The notes: generated from the letters alone by a model not told the origin. A stretch of DNA of 64,000 bases from Paralvinella palmiformis (GCA_025642065.1 JAODUP010000411.1:205001-269000); one strand, 5' to 3'; positions 24,435 to 37,673 are shown, counted from the first letter of the stretch. A program made the numbers and translations.

Positions 24435-25198
24435 TTTTGAAGGATGTATATATATCTTAGAAGGATGAAAGCTTCCCCATTCCCATTAACTGACCATAGG
24501 ATATCAGATACACGAATCCCGACAGGTGTTTTTGTAGCCCCATTTTGATGACGGTGTCCCTTTTCTGAGCAGAGTTCGTCAAGTACAGTGTGACTATCTA
24601 GACTATTGTGATGAGTGGTTGACTAAGCGAAGCGTATGACTGGCACTGATTATACCCTGAGATATATTACCAATGACACTGATACTGAGTCGAGGATATC
24701 ATGGCGGTTCACGGAGATGGCAAAATGTCGTCTCATTTTAATGAAGGTGACCCACAAACATTGATGCAAATAGAATGAATGTAAGTGTATTATCCATTTC
24801 TTGCCTCTTTCAGGCGAGAAGGAAGGGACGAATAAGGCTTTATTTGATGTTTTATTTTCTGAATTATTCAGACGGGTGCTTATTTATAACGCTAAGGTCA
24901 TGAACATTGATTTTGATATTTGAGTGAGTCACTTCCGAATTGATGAAGGAATTGTGGTTTATTAGAATTATGACTTTTCTAAGAGAGCAGAAACGAAGTT
25001 TATACAATATAACTGAAGGGAAACAGAGTAAATAAATAAAGCGCTATATTAACCATAATTCTTTATTTTATCAGACTCCATTCAGGAGGAGGCATTATTT
25101 ATATACATTTGGCATAAGATCATTTGATCTGATTTAGTTTGTGAAGTTTTTCCAATTATCTCTTAAATAATCATTTAAAGGGTTTTTATTAACAAAAT

Positions 25199-25211
25199 CC
25201 ACTAGGTGGCG
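25199..25211 (+). promoter_or_regulatory. CTCF-core-like motif in U1
   Basis: ccactaggtggcg fits the bilaterian CTCF core consensus (CCASYAGRKGGCR) at every position. A motif differing at one permitted position lies at the matching place in U2 (46,193). The sequence match is seen; binding is inference. Confidence 0.4.
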
Positions 25212-25722
25212 TTGTGTGGAACCAGGTGATATGTAAAAGGAGTACAAACTTCCTATTTATATGTTCGTAACTGACCGTCTTAATCAGACGGACAGAAGGA
25301 TGATAATATGCCGCTGTTCATCATGTCGCTCGCTATTCGAAACATAAATGGTGTTGTTTTATAGTCGACATTCAGTACACGTTAGCTAACATGGGGTAGA
25401 TAGTGTCAAAAGTAATCATAACGGGAGTCGAAATCACGCCTTTGAAGTTTCTGATCATCCGTGGTAGTATTTCAGCAACGGACTTATAATATTTATTAGG
25501 ATCGCTATCCTGTAGGTTTAACAGCCAATCAGTTGAAAAATATTTTATATATAATTATTAGCTACATACGAAGTACAAAAATTATGTTTTATATTGGGAG
25601 GGGGGTCTTCTGTTATTTGGATTCAAACCTTCAAAATCTGGATACAATAGTGGAATAGGTCTCTCTATTCAGATTAGATATTAAAATTCATCATTGCGAC
25701 TGGAGATATGACTATATTAGAT

Positions 25723-28190
25723 AATAATAATAATATACGAAATTTATATAGCGCCGTATATAGCCTGCAAGAAGGTTACTCTAAGTAAGGTGCTTGACAA
25801 TAAATAATTCATATGGATGTAAAGATTAGTTTTTATCTTCTTTTTGAAAGTATCAAGCGTCTTCCACTTTCTGATGTTTACTGAAAGATTATTCCATAAG
25901 GTAGCAGCAACCTTTCTGAAACATCTATTACCGTATGTAACTCCCCGTGTTGTTGGTACGGCTAAGAATGCTCCAGACTCAGACCGTAGGGACATTGTCG
26001 GCTGATACGGAACGACAAGTTTATCTATGTACTGAGGGGCAGTCCCGTAAAACGTGTACATCAAAATCTTGTACTGCGACCTGTATATAACCGGAAGCCA
26101 ATGCAGGGAGTTCAAGACTGGTGTTATATGTTCGTTTTTATGAGTGCGAGTGACTAACCTGGCAGATTAATTCTGTACTTTCTGTAGCGGTGTCATCAGT
26201 GTGCTTGGAAGACCACACAGAAGAGCGTTGCCGTAATGTAGCCGAGATGTTATCAGCGCGTATGCCAGTGTTTTACCGCCTGATATGACCAATATTACGA
26301 ATTTGATAATAACAGGCTTTAGATATGGCATTTACTTGCCTCTCCATGGTCAGGGATGTATTAAAATATACTCCTAAGTTCTTCACTGACGATGCTACAG
26401 AAACAGTATTCTTAGCTACCTGAAGCCGTAATTCCTAATCTATTCCAACCTCATGTTTTGGGTTAAAGATAACGAGCCCTGTCTTTTCTTCGTTTAACTT
26501 AAGCATGTTTGCACTCATCCAAGTATTGATATCAGCCAAGCAAGCTTCCAATTTCTTTGCAACGTCGGACCAAGTTTTGGGCATGATCGCCATATAAACC
26601 TGGGTATCATCTGCATAACTGTGGTAGAGTAAATTAAGTCGGCTACATATCGCACCAATTGGTTTTGATTACAAACAGTACTTACGTGGTTCAAGTACCG
26701 ATCCTTGTGGCACCCCCAAATTCAGGCACTTACCTTCTGATGTCGTCATTCCTATGGCAACACACTTGGAGCTGTCACTCAGATAAGACTTGATCCAGGA
26801 GAGGGCACTTCCGGTTACTCCAAACGAATGCTCAAGGCGCGTTTGAAGGATCTTGTGATCTATGACATCAAAAGCAGCAGACAAGTCAAGCAGAACTAAT
26901 GCTGCCATACAATTCCTATCTAAAGCTTCAGCAATGTCATGGTGGACCTTCAGGAGCGCGGTCTCTGTAGAGTGACCGGTACGGTAAGCTGACTGAAGAT
27001 TATCATGCAGTCTGTCACTACTCAAATGGGTCTCCAACCACTTAGCATCCAGCTTCTCCAGGATCTTCGAAAGGAAAGGTAGATTAGACACTGGGCGGTA
27101 ATTTTTCTATTCGTCTTTATCCAGATTTGGCTTCTTAAGCAGTGGTCTAATTTCGGCCTTTTTGAAAGAAAGCGGAACCTTGGACTCCACAGGGATTTGT
27201 TTGTAATAGCTGTAATCAAAGGCAGTAGGTATTTCAGCACTTCTTTCAACATGTATGTAGGTAATGGGTCTAGTTCATAAGGTTTTGAGGCAGACTTAAC
27301 GATAATAGTCCGTACCTCGTCTTGAGTGGCAGGCGCAAGTTTTGTTAGAGGCTGTCCTTCAAATTTGACATCAGCGCTCATCACGACAGCGTCGCTTATT
27401 GGAGACTTGTGATTATCAATATCATCTTTAATAGTTGTAATTTTCCTCATGAAGAAATCACTAAACTTGTTGGCCAAGTGCTCATCAGATGAACAGATTG
27501 GCAGAATGATTTCTCCTTTACGTCCCATCAAATATTTAGTAAGTTTGAACAGACATTTTTTACTATTCCCACATTCCGTTATCTTGTCTGAAAAATAAGA
27601 CCTCATGGATCTTTCCTTGTTTAGCTAATGATGGATCTCCAGCTTTGTTTTCCGCCACAGTCGTTCAACTTTCCGACGATTGTGTTTTCCTTCTCGAAGT
27701 TCTTCTATATATCAGGGAGCATTTGGCCTCAGGGTTATAGTTTTCCTCTACAGAGGGGCATGTTTATTGATCAAAAACGTAATACCACTGATGATGGAGC
27801 TGTTTTCTGTTGTAATGATCACATATTGCGTGTGGCCACGGATATGGATCGCTCCAGTAACATGTTGTACAAGACCATAAGCATCTAGTTGCCCCGTGAA
27901 TCGACGAACTGAGGTATGGTTGTTAGGCGGTCAAGATAATTTAACCACTCGTCTAAAAACATCGTAGCTTTGCAGCGATTTTGTTCAGAAGGAGGTGGAT
28001 AGATAATACACAATCTCACCTGGGTCTTTCCAGCTTTCACGGACAATTTCATCTGTTCAAATTGTGTAAATATACCGTCCTTAGTGGATTGGATTATATT
28101 CAAGACTAATCCCTCCCTCGTCTTCTGTGATGACGTTTTGTCACCATCGACCTCTTTGTTGTTGTACTTTATTCTCATAACACACGGTAT
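25723..28190 (-). mobile_element. 5'-truncated, decayed LINE (family F1, CR1/L2-like)
   Basis: Non-LTR retrotransposon on the minus strand, 3' end at about 25,723 with an (ATT)-type tail. From right to left: the end of an endonuclease domain (27,885-28,178; CIIYPPPSEQN and FLDEWLNYLDRL), a linker (27,022-27,606), and reverse transcriptase at 26,669-27,091 with LQSAYRTGHSTETALLKVH, LLDLSAAFDVIDH (motif A) and LGVPQGSVL. The C-terminal thumb region is at 25,744-26,115 (LHWLPVIYRSQYKI, TLWNNLS). Frameshifts and stops break the frame between these parts, so it is inactive. It interrupts U1 where U2 (46,690) and U3 (53,755) read straight through, so it inserted after U1 and U2 separated. Confidence 0.85.
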
Positions 28191-29062
28191 TGTCCTAATT
28201 ATCCCCCCCCCCTAGCTTTTGTTCCTCTTCTTATGCGGAACACAGGTCGACACAGTTCACTTATCTCTGTTTGCACTGGTCTAAGTGCCAGAAGTGTAGC
28301 TCTGCCAGAAGTGTAGCTCTGCTGTAGGTTAATATCATGCTTCAATGCAGATATATAACCTAGTCAACGAGATGATCTGGATAATCTCACCAAAGTCTAT
28401 ATAACGCTTAATACTCTCGCACATTTCAAACTGTGTTGCAATGATAGTAATACACAAGTGTAAGAACTTTTAATTTCCAGAACTCAACGGATCAACCACA
28501 ATTATCACTTTGTATGAGGAGAACTGGGAGCAAGCTCCTCACCCGGCGCTCTCCATTATTTAAAATGCATACATTCCCTGTATTCATTTATCACAAATTC
28601 TAGCTAACACATAATATGCTGTAGTTATTGTGATACGATAGTCCTTGGTTGCATCGAGTTGTCACATATTGGATTACCGCACTAACCAGAACTAGATATA
28701 TCTTGATTGATATGCACCTTTCTCCTGACATAACATGTATAAGATCCCACTTATGTAACATAAATCAAACGGGAGCTAGTTGACTATGATATAGATGGGT
28801 CAACAAAATCCTGATATTTTCTAACAACATACCAGTTGGCATTTGTACTCAGATATACACCAACTCTAATTAGGGACGTCTCGCGAGGTTGAACTAATAG
28901 CACCTTTGGTAACAAACTTCTCGTATCGGAATTAAATTATGTCTAAAGGATTTTCATATTTTATTTGGCCTTATTGTCTTCAGAGAGTATTTATCCCATT
29001 AAGCCTATACAATGCATGTACACAAACATGGCCAGAACATTGCAGGAGTTAACATTTCTAGC

Positions 29063-29096
<34 letters not shown>

Positions 29097-29149
29097 CTAA
29101 GATCTTTTACTATCAAGGAATGAAATTATATATATGGCGAGCAATTGGT

Positions 29150-29900
29150 TAAATAATAATAATAATAATAATAATAATGTATATTTAATAAAGTGCCCTT
29201 ACTAGCAAGAGCCATTCAAAGGCGCTGTATAAATAATATGTCATATAATAATACCTCAAGTAATATATCTATAAAATCCTATCAGAGATTTAAAAGAATA
29301 TTGTTATTTATCTGTGAAAGCAACCTTGAACAGGTGTGTTTTTAGAACTGATTTAACATTTTCAAGAGACGACGCATTTCTAATATTTGCCGGGGACCTA
29401 TTCCACAAAGTGGGTGCTTCAACACTAACAATCACCATACAACTTGAGCAGAGATACAAGCACCTGCAACAATATCTGACTGGATGACTTGAGTTTTCGG
29501 GAAAACTTTCTAATGGACACCAATTCATAAAGGTATTCAGGTGTCATATCACTGATAGATTTGAAGTTATCAATAAAATCTCGAAATGGATACGCTGTCT
29601 AACAGGTAGCCAATGTAGATTTTGAAGAATTGGGCGGGGGGGGGTGATCGTACCATCATTGGGTCGTAAGGCAAGAAACTGATATAATTCAACATATAGA
29701 AAGAAATTAATGAAAAGGAAATTATGGTGGTTACACAACAACAACCTCACCAACTCTCAACTATTAATAAAACAACCAAAAACCGGGTTTCTAGTGTAAA
29801 CACAACGAACCGGCGATAATATAGCCTCTAGGGGGTCAAATTATCAGTTAAAAAGAAAATACAAGAAATACAAATTAACTATATATAATCAACTGTTACT
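29150..29900 (-). mobile_element. LINE family F2 remnant in U1, with internal deletion
   Basis: 3' end at 29,150 with an (AAT)n tail on the plus strand. The C-terminal region at 29,304-29,640 on the minus strand carries LQNLHWLPVRQRIHFEILL and APTLWNRSPANIRNASS. At about 29,635-29,650 a G run marks a jump: the next bases match 49,340 of the fuller U2 copy, so about 1.6 kb is missing. The same insertion site is occupied in U2 (47,256) and empty in U3 (about 54,455). Confidence 0.8.
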
Positions 29901-30420
29901 AATATAAATGAAATCTACCTTACATAATATGCAAAACACACCAGTTTCAATAGTGTAACTTATCCAATAGCTGAACCGTCCAAGAAATATTCCAGTTCCA
30001 TTATACATCAAGAGCCGGGCATACTTCCCGCCATTAGTTTTATGGTAAATGAGAAACTGAATCCACTTATTTATTTTAAGTCACACTGTTTCGGGCATAT
30101 TGATTTTAAGAAAGTAAATACAGCACATTGTATCAACGAGATAGACCCGTTATTAACTGCATCAAATATTAAAAATTAAACGTTTCGGATAAAGAGATCG
30201 AATCTCAACCTTTTGTCTTTTTCTCGTACTTACTCCCAGACGAAATATATTGTCTTCACTGGTGTCTTCTGGTAGCTACAAACCTACTTCTAATATAAAG
30301 CCAAACAAGTTATTATGAGACAAAATTAAATATTATATTATATTACGTTTACAGCCTTCAAAATTTCTTAAGAGTTATAAAACGATAGCATACAAATGTA
30401 CCTCCTCTCTCTCTCGCTGC

Positions 30421-30495
30421 GTATGTGTGTGATTACATTACGATTAGAAAGATTCATATTTGCTTTGTTTAACATATTATAAAATAATAGCATAC

Positions 30496-30532
<37 letters not shown>

Positions 30533-31517
30533 TGCGCGCTCTCTCCCTCTTTATATGTTTCCTGTGTGTGTGTATGTTGTGTACGTGTGCGTATATCTGG
30601 CTGTTTTTCTTTCTGTCTGTGTGAAGCGATAGATTGGTTGATACCGTTGTGCAAGCATATCATGCTTAATTAGATATAAATAGGGTTACCCACGTATGTG
30701 TGTGTGTGTGTGTGTGTGTGTGTACATTATTTGAATTATGTGAATGTCGTAATTATTTAGATTTAAAATAATGTGTTCTAATACGAACATTGTGAGCGAA
30801 AGTATGACATATATGGCGTCCATTTGTCGAGTGCAGGGTGCTGGGGGAGGGCTATTATGTTAGGAATGTATTTAGCTTATATCTTAAACAGGTTACATGT
30901 CGAAATGTAAATGATACGCCCATGGATTGCTGGTACTTGCTGCACACACTTGGTTTTATACGTTTATACAGTATGACCACACTTCATCCTTGCCATATAT
31001 ACTGAGAGAGATGGTGGTAGAAAGCTAAATCCCATAACTCCATACAAATATATGCCTTAACCTGACTATCTAATTTCCTCCGAATGAGCCCCTCAGACAT
31101 ATAGTGTCTCAGTTATTTTGTCTTCGAAGCAAAACAGACATCCATAATTTACCAAATTTGCAAATCATTCACAATCCCCGATTATTTTGCGATATAATAT
31201 ATTCATATAGCTGATGGTTAAACTAGGTATATTGAAGTCCGATAAATCCCTGGAAAGGTACACGTCCTGAATGAGAAGTCCACAGACTGTATTTAGTCCA
31301 TCTAACAATCGATTGATAATATCAATATTTGGCGACTAACTAACGGGAGTGACTTCTTTTGAATCACACTACAGTCATATATCTGTTTATCAGCTGTGTC
31401 ATTTAGCATCAGTTGATGTGAAACATTGACCAAACACAGCCGCCGATTTGAAGGCAAACAGGTTCCAACTTCCGGTCGAGGAAATAGGAACCCAGACTGG
31501 AAAAATCAGGTTTATAA
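30421..31517. other. U1 unique or weakly matched DNA
   Basis: Contains a (CA) tract near 30,500 and a (GT) tract near 30,700. 31,090-31,180 matches 55,790-55,900 of U3 (for example tttaccaaatttgcaaatca against tttaccaaatctgcatatca). No coding exon was supported except the THAP-like exon that follows. Confidence 0.45.
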
Positions 31518-31596
31518 ATGTGGTGAATTATTGTTGTATCGCTGGTTGCATAAGCCGTGTACGTGGAAATAATAAAAAAGGGATGTCTTTTCATCG
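31518..31596 (+). CDS. THAP zinc-finger N-terminus, likely first exon, interrupted
   Basis: The frame VNYCCIAGCISRV followed by GMSFHR ends at a strong donor (catcg/gtaagt). The C-x4-C pair, the basic residue after it, and an intron directly after SFHR/K are typical of the first exon of THAP-domain genes. A usable ATG lies at 31,518, but two bases (tg) separate it from the GTG AAT TAT frame, so translation from it would stop at once. This looks like a two-base insertion, a decayed copy or a sequence error. The exon that should carry the rest of the C2CH finger was not found downstream. It lies in a part of U1 with no match in U3. THAP domains also occur in P-element transposases, so a transposon origin is possible. 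Confidence 0.55.
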
Positions 31597-32588
31597 GTAA
31601 GTATAAGGTACTCATTTAAAATAGCTGTTAAACCGGGTTTTTTGGCGGTAAATTAACTTAACTGTTATTCTATTTAGCCTGTTCGACAACCCCCGGCCTA
31701 TATCTGGCGTTTGATCCCAAAAAACTAGATCTACGGACTTGCATAACATGACATTTACACATTTCATGGCATATAATAGGAGAGGAATAATACAGATTGT
31801 CTGCACAGACAAAATTATATGCACACATCACAATAAACGTCTGTATTAGCAGGTTCAAAACTCGAAGCGGAGCCGCTTCAACGTTGCTTTTTCACCTACC
31901 GGAAGTTGGCACTGTTTGGTCATGGTGGCCCATTCAAACAACACTGAGTGCTCGGTCTAGTTTTCTTTTAGGTCAATGATGATGTGAAACATCTGATAAC
32001 GAACTACGTATAGCCGTTGTCATTATGATACAAAATCACATATTTGAAATATTGCTAGATTACGGCCATTTTGTTTATTGTGGCTGCACCGTCAATGGTT
32101 GACGAGAAATCCCCAGGACTCGTGACCAAATCCAATAAGGCTATATCAACACTTCAACTGATCGTTTACTGAAATGGCTCGGTCTACCTAATACACTATG
32201 AGAAAACTGTCGTAAGACAACAACAACAACAAAAGATAACAACATCTAATACTAATACAACGTGCTTACAAGTTAGTTAAATAAATTCGGTCAGATGATA
32301 TCAGAAATTCATCAGTAAGTAGTGGGTGAAGTTTTGTTATTGTGTTGAACTTTCCTGTTTGTATTATTTCACGTTCAGACAACAATGTCTAATGAACTCT
32401 CCTTGAAAACCAAAGATATTGAAGTCACTCCACATGTGCCTCGCTTGTATTATTGTTATTTGTTGTGAGTAATCATCTGGTTGGCTGGTCGGTGCTATGT
32501 CTCATTGGAAGATATCTTAGCAACATAAAATTTTGTATTTCTTATCGTTCTTGAGTAGAACAACTTTAAACCTTCATTGTATATGACT

Positions 32589-32589
<1 letters not shown>
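31597..32589. other. No further exon seen; end of U1
   Basis: 31,975-32,110 matches 56,125-56,240 of U3 (for example gatacaaaatcacat against gacacaaaatcacgt). Beyond 32,120 no match to other units was found. Confidence 0.45.
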
Positions 32590-32619
<30 letters not shown>

Positions 32620-32650
32620 TTGTATATTTAATTAAGCGCCCTTACTAGGT
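32590..32650 (-). mobile_element. LINE family F2 extreme 3' end
   Basis: An (AAT)n tract followed by attgtatatttaattaagcg and cccttactag matches the 3' end of F2 at 29,150-29,205. Only about 60 bases are present, a severely 5'-truncated insertion. Confidence 0.65.
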
Positions 32651-32710
32651 AAGTAGGTGAGAGGTTTAATCAATGAATGGGGTCGAAAGTCGAATTCGTA
32701 GAGAAATGTA

Positions 32711-33543
32711 CAGTAAAAGTTGGATATTAGTAACCAGGATATAACCAAATAGTATCCTAACTCGAAGTGGTTAGCTGGTCCGACCAAACATCCATTCATT
32801 TACATACTAGAGGAACTAGGATATAACGAAATCTATACAGCGAAAAATTGCTATATCGAAGTGATTTTTCGGTGCCAGCAGCAATGAATCAATATAAATC
32901 GCCCTGGTTATAAGGAAATACAATGTTTGAAATTTTAATTGTTAGTCAGTCCAACGATCGTTGTGATCGTTGCAACAGTAAATGCAACAACCAATATGAA
33001 AATGACAATCAGATTTAATTGCATTGTTTTGACAACGGAAACATGCAATTTTATTGTTACCTTAGGGTTCAAGTAGATGGTGAGTAGATATTGACGCTTC
33101 CAGGGTTATTGTGGCATATCATAAACTGCGATCTTTGGATTGACTTGCCAACCTGTTTAAAAAGAGACAATTTTAAATCAATATTCAAATATCGCAATGG
33201 CTGTCAATCGTAAACCTGTATCAATTGACACAATGTTGCAAGGTTTTGGTGAAGTTGACAAAAGAGTGAAATCTAAGACTCAAATTGCTAATGACTATGG
33301 TGTTTTTCATCATCCAATCAGAGACTAGGAACACACTTGCTTCATGTCTTCCGTTCATTGCTAAACACCAGGTAGTACACGTAATAAAACAGGATTATTT
33401 TCACTAATTATCTCTAATCCATCGGTAACTAATATCTGATACATACATGGCATCTAGATTTGAAAAATCAGATAAATCGAAGTACCATTATTACGAAATG
33501 AATTCTCATTCCCTTTGAATTTCGTTATAACCAACACCTACTG
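32711..33543 (+). mobile_element. Deleted pogo/Tigger DNA transposon
   Basis: The left end cagtaaaagttgg follows a TA dinucleotide, and the right end ccaacacctactg is its inverted complement with a few changes. gttataacc-type subterminal sequence lies inside both ends. A 43-codon frame at 33,197-33,328 begins MAVNRKPVSIDTM and includes GEVDKRVKSKTQIANDYGV, matching the N-terminal helix-turn-helix of CENP-B/Tigger transposases. It then stops at TAG, and the DDE domain is absent. The TA target duplication is intact on the left and mutated (TG) on the right. At 833 bp it is a non-autonomous internal-deletion derivative. Confidence 0.8.
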
Positions 33544-33559
33544 TGCTGAGTTTTTTTCC

Positions 33560-35246
33560 ACCCTTTTAATTCCAAACCCGAATTCAGACAGCGGCAGAAG
33601 AGTGAGTTTGAAAATTGACTGCTTACTTCATATGTTTCGATCGCCCTCCTGGAATAACTTCATCCTTCTTTGTTGACTTTTATGATTCACTAGAAAACTT
33701 AGTTACTATTCATCCAGATATTTTCATCTTTGATGATTTCAGCCTTCATTTGGATATACAGTCTACTGTTATATCCATATTTAATGACATCTTAGCAACT
33801 TTTGACTTAAAATAACCCGGTCTATACCTAGCTATATTCACACACTAAATGTCACAGTTACTAATACAAACATTTCAAGCATAAGCTCAACGAAATTCAT
33901 GCTTCTTTCCAAGATTATGCTTCTAGTTAAAATATTGATTTTCCAGTTGGACATTACTCTTGTAAAGTGTTTAAACCAGCCTCCCTGACTGAAGTTGCTA
34001 AACTGATTTTATCATCCCCTAATAAGTCCTGTGAACTTGATCCTATCCTACATTTCTGCTAAAATCTTTTCTTCACGCACTAATTGTTCCAATTACTAAG
34101 ATCATAAAGTGATCTATCAGCTCTAGAGTATTCCCTTCTCATTTTATACGTGCCCATGTAAACTCTCTTCTTAATAAACCATCTTTACCAGCAAATGACC
34201 TAAACAGCTATAGACCTATTTCTAATCTATCTTTCATATCTAAAGTATTCGAAAAGGTCGTATTCAGTCGTTTGAATGTTCTCTTAAACTGTAATCACTT
34301 GTCTAATGTTTTTCAGTCTGCATACACAAATTTCGCTCTACAGAAACCGCTCAACAACACAACTAACTTCTGTTATTCACAGCCACAAATTAGACCATCG
34401 TTTATATACAGATGACACCCAAGTGATATCTCTGGCTGGATGACAAACAATAGATTTAGAGTCAATGCAAGTAAAACAGACTTCTTCATTATAGGTACAT
34501 CCAGACAACGCAGCAAACTTACTCATTTGTTCCATACGAACATCCTTAATCATAGCATCATACAATCAGACACTGTATGTAATCTTGGTGTTGCATTTGT
34601 TAAAGATTATAATTTCAGAAAACATATTTCTCTGACATGTCACTGGTGCTTCTACCTTTTCTCTTTCAGTCGCAAAAACCATTGCTGCATCACTCAATAC
34701 TAGTAGGCTTGATTAATGCAACTATTTTCTTTATAACATCGCATATAAGGATATTCTAAAACATTAGAACTGTTCAGAACTGCTTAGCTAGGGTTGTCAC
34801 GCGGTCTCCTCGGTTTTTCCATTCTATCTCACCCCTGAAATATCTTCACTGAATCCCTTTTCGAAATCGCATCATTTCCAAACTCTGCATCATTTCCTAT
34901 TAAACTCTTGTTTCGGAAGAACATTCCTATCTATTTTCCATGTATGCTCATTGACCCAAGCCCATATAGCTCCGTTCATCTGGTTTCCACTCGTTTTATG
35001 TTCCCATGGTTAAAACTCATGCTGCGACTTGTGCTTTTTCAGTTGCTGACTCTACTCTTTGGAATTATCTCCCTGAAAATGTTATGTCATCATGCTTATC
35101 CTTTCTAAGTTTCCACTCCATCTGATGATTTGTTGATAAACTTTGCATTGTACCTGGACTATGAGTTTGCCCAACCCCTGTACTAGATGCACAACTGACC
35201 TCGATTCTTTTGGAGGATATTGGAGCAATATAAGTTTAGTAATTGA

Positions 35247-35285
<39 letters not shown>
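33560..35285 (+). mobile_element. LINE family F3 (CR1/L2-like), plus-strand copy
   Basis: Decayed non-LTR element. The endonuclease end is at 33,615-33,815 (FDRPPGITSSFFVDF, DIFIFDDFSLHLD). The linker (KVFKPASLTEVAK, CELDPI) is near 33,960-34,050, RT fragments (SYRPISNLSFISKVFEKV) near 34,207, and VNASKTDFFIIGTSRQRSKL with CNLGVAF at 34,457-34,605. The tail region has an (ATT)n end at 35,250-35,285. Homology of U2 to U1 resumes within about 20 bases of this tail. Many stops and frameshifts. Confidence 0.85.
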
Positions 35286-35287
<2 letters not shown>

Positions 35288-35949
35288 TGGAGTTACGTTG
35301 TATACTGCTATTGGTAAAATAAAGGCAGTATATATTTAAATAGGTATGCATTACTACAATTGTTTTTAAGTCAATAATTTTATGTAATTATTAAAGGTTT
35401 TTATGGAACTATTTATGACAGGTTTATTCTTGGTTACCATTTTTCTTTCTCAATATGAACATTGTAGCAACATAGGAACTATTTGTATTTATAGTTAGGA
35501 CACATATTCATCTCTGAAGTAAATATTTACCGAAACATGAACAGGAAACTCTGAAACATTTTATAATGTTTAAGAAATAATTGAATAATGTGTGTGTATG
35601 AATTGATGGTTATAGTGTCCTATGAATCATCAACATCCGGATCATCTCACGATAATAAAAACTAAAAACTGGAGGACCACTGTCATAAAACTATGTCAAG
35701 ATAAAAGAATCTAAATGGTTATTAATTGAGTATATGGGTAGATGGATTGGGTTAAAGAAGTGAGTGAATTAGTGAGGGAACTCCAATCTGAGCCAGCTTG
35801 AAGGCGAGTGAGTGAATTAATGAGTGAGTGCGTAAGTGAGTGACAGAATGTACCAATTATAAGCCATCACACATATAAACTGACGCAGACTAACATTGAG
35901 AAGACATCGTATATCGTAGCTTGATAAAGTAGTATCTCCGAAAATCGAG

Positions 35950-36345
35950 ACAAAAGGTGATTCACTTATTAGAATGTTTTGCATACCTTGGGACTAGTAA
36001 GACATCACACAAGTCTGAGCTTGAAAAGTTGCTGCATTGGATTTAATCACCTTTAACACTCACTCACTCATTCACTTATTCACTCATTCACTACTCAACC
36101 ACTGACTTACTTACTCACTGACTCACTGAATCACTCTCTGACTGACTGACTGACAGACAGACTCACTGACACACTGACTCACCGACTCACTGACTCACCG
36201 ACTCACTCACTCACTCACTGACTGATTCACTCATTGACTGACTCACTGACTGACTGACTGACTGACTCACTGACTGACTGGCTGACTGACTGACTGACTG
36301 ACTCACTCACTCACTCACTCACTCACTCACTCTCTAACATACACA
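35950..36345. repeat. Repeat R block two with (TCAC)/(GACT) tail
   Basis: A copy of the gtgattcactta...gacatcacacaagtctgagc block is followed by about 280 bases of mixed actc and gact tetranucleotides. Same arrangement as at 23,285 in U1. Confidence 0.6.
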
Positions 36346-36597
36346 TACCCACACACACTTTCTCTCCTCTCTCTAACTCTCACCTCTCTCTCTAACTCTC
36401 CCCTACCTCTCTAACTCGTTTTGTCTTCCCTCATGCCCTTTCCAGAGTAATCCATCAACAAAAGTGTTAATTAAAAAAGATTAATTAATAAAATTTGTCA
36501 TTAATAATCCAAAACAAAATCTCTACAAACATGATTAATCTATCACTAATTATATATATTTATCGTTTAGCATCAGCTACCATGAGTAGAATGACTA

Positions 36598-36599
<2 letters not shown>

Positions 36600-36657
<58 letters not shown>

Positions 36658-37060
36658 AAATATTTTTATATATTTTAAAATATAATTTTTTAATTACCCC
36701 CAAATATTTTACCCCTTCCCATCCCCAAATAATTTCACTCACTCACTCACTCACTCACTCACTCACTCACTCACTCACTCACTCACTCACTCACTCACTC
36801 ACTCACTCACTCACTCACTCACTCACTCACTCACTCACTCACTCACTCACTCACTCACTCACTCACTCACTCACTCCACTCACTCACTCACTCACTCACT
36901 CACTCACTCACTCACTCACTCACTCACTCACTCACTCACTCACTCACTCACTCACTCACTCACTCACTCACTCACTCACTCACTCACTCACTCACTCACT
37001 CACTCACTCACTCACTCACTCACTCACTCACCTACTCACTCACTCACTCACTCACCCACA
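36600..37060. repeat. (TA)n then a 320-bp (TCAC)n array
   Basis: (TA) tract 36,600-36,650, then at 36,735-37,060 an almost perfect (TCAC)n array of about 80 units with two single-base phase slips near 36,876 and 37,033. The 199-residue SLTHSLTH frame is its translation and is not a gene. Confidence 0.95.
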
Positions 37061-37610
37061 TAAACACCCATCGAGCGAACGAACGACCGACTAGCTTTCG
37101 ACCTCATACACATAAACACCCCTCCCCTTCAAGCGCACAATTACCATTATAAACTGATATTGATAAAATAGCACCAAATCTCATGTTTTCATGTAATCTA
37201 CTTATACAACATTCCCCTAAAGACCCATATTTCACTGTATGCAGGAAGTTGTTCTCCCAAACAAGTAACTGAAATGAAAAGATTTTGTCTTCGAGATGCA
37301 CAGTAAGAGAAAATAACAATATTCGGGTTACAGCTAACATTGTCAACAAGCTTATAACGTCGCCGGCTTTATTCTATAAATGATGTGACAGGAATATTTG
37401 ATAGAAATCTGGAAATGAACACCGTGAATAGAAACATCCTGCAGATGTGAGTGTGTATTTGTGTGTTTGTGTGTGTTTGTCATTTGTCATAAACTGCTCA
37501 AATTATATCGTATCTGTCGGTGATTTGAACGATAAGCTGTCAACTCTTATGATATGAAAATAACTGTCAGATCACGTGATAAGTACTAGGACCTTGACAG
37601 TTAAGGTTAT

Positions 37611-37614
37611 CACA

Positions 37615-37673
<59 letters not shown>

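Larger units (their letters stand above)
22600..32120. repeat. Segmental duplication unit U1
   Basis: First of three diverged tandem units. Blocks in order: (a) about 22,620-23,360, matching 35,300-36,060 and in part 49,560-49,750; (b) 23,520-24,050, matching 37,130-37,610 and 50,700-50,960; (c) 24,030-24,420, matching 42,620-42,840 and again 36,420-36,600; (d) 24,430-25,700 and 28,600-29,150, matching 43,960-44,110 plus 45,640-47,260 and 52,500-54,450; (e) 30,040-30,420 and 31,090-32,110, matching 54,480-56,240. Long exact words such as acattgtcaacaagc and gagatatatta recur in the same order. Single-unit insertions interrupt it: the LINE at 25,723, the mini-SINE at 24,306, and a stretch around 31,200-31,970 containing a THAP-like exon. 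Confidence 0.8.

Noticed and set aside
36495..37094. 199-residue frame of SLTH repeats
   Set aside because: It is the translation of a (TCAC)n array. The complementary frames are equally open.
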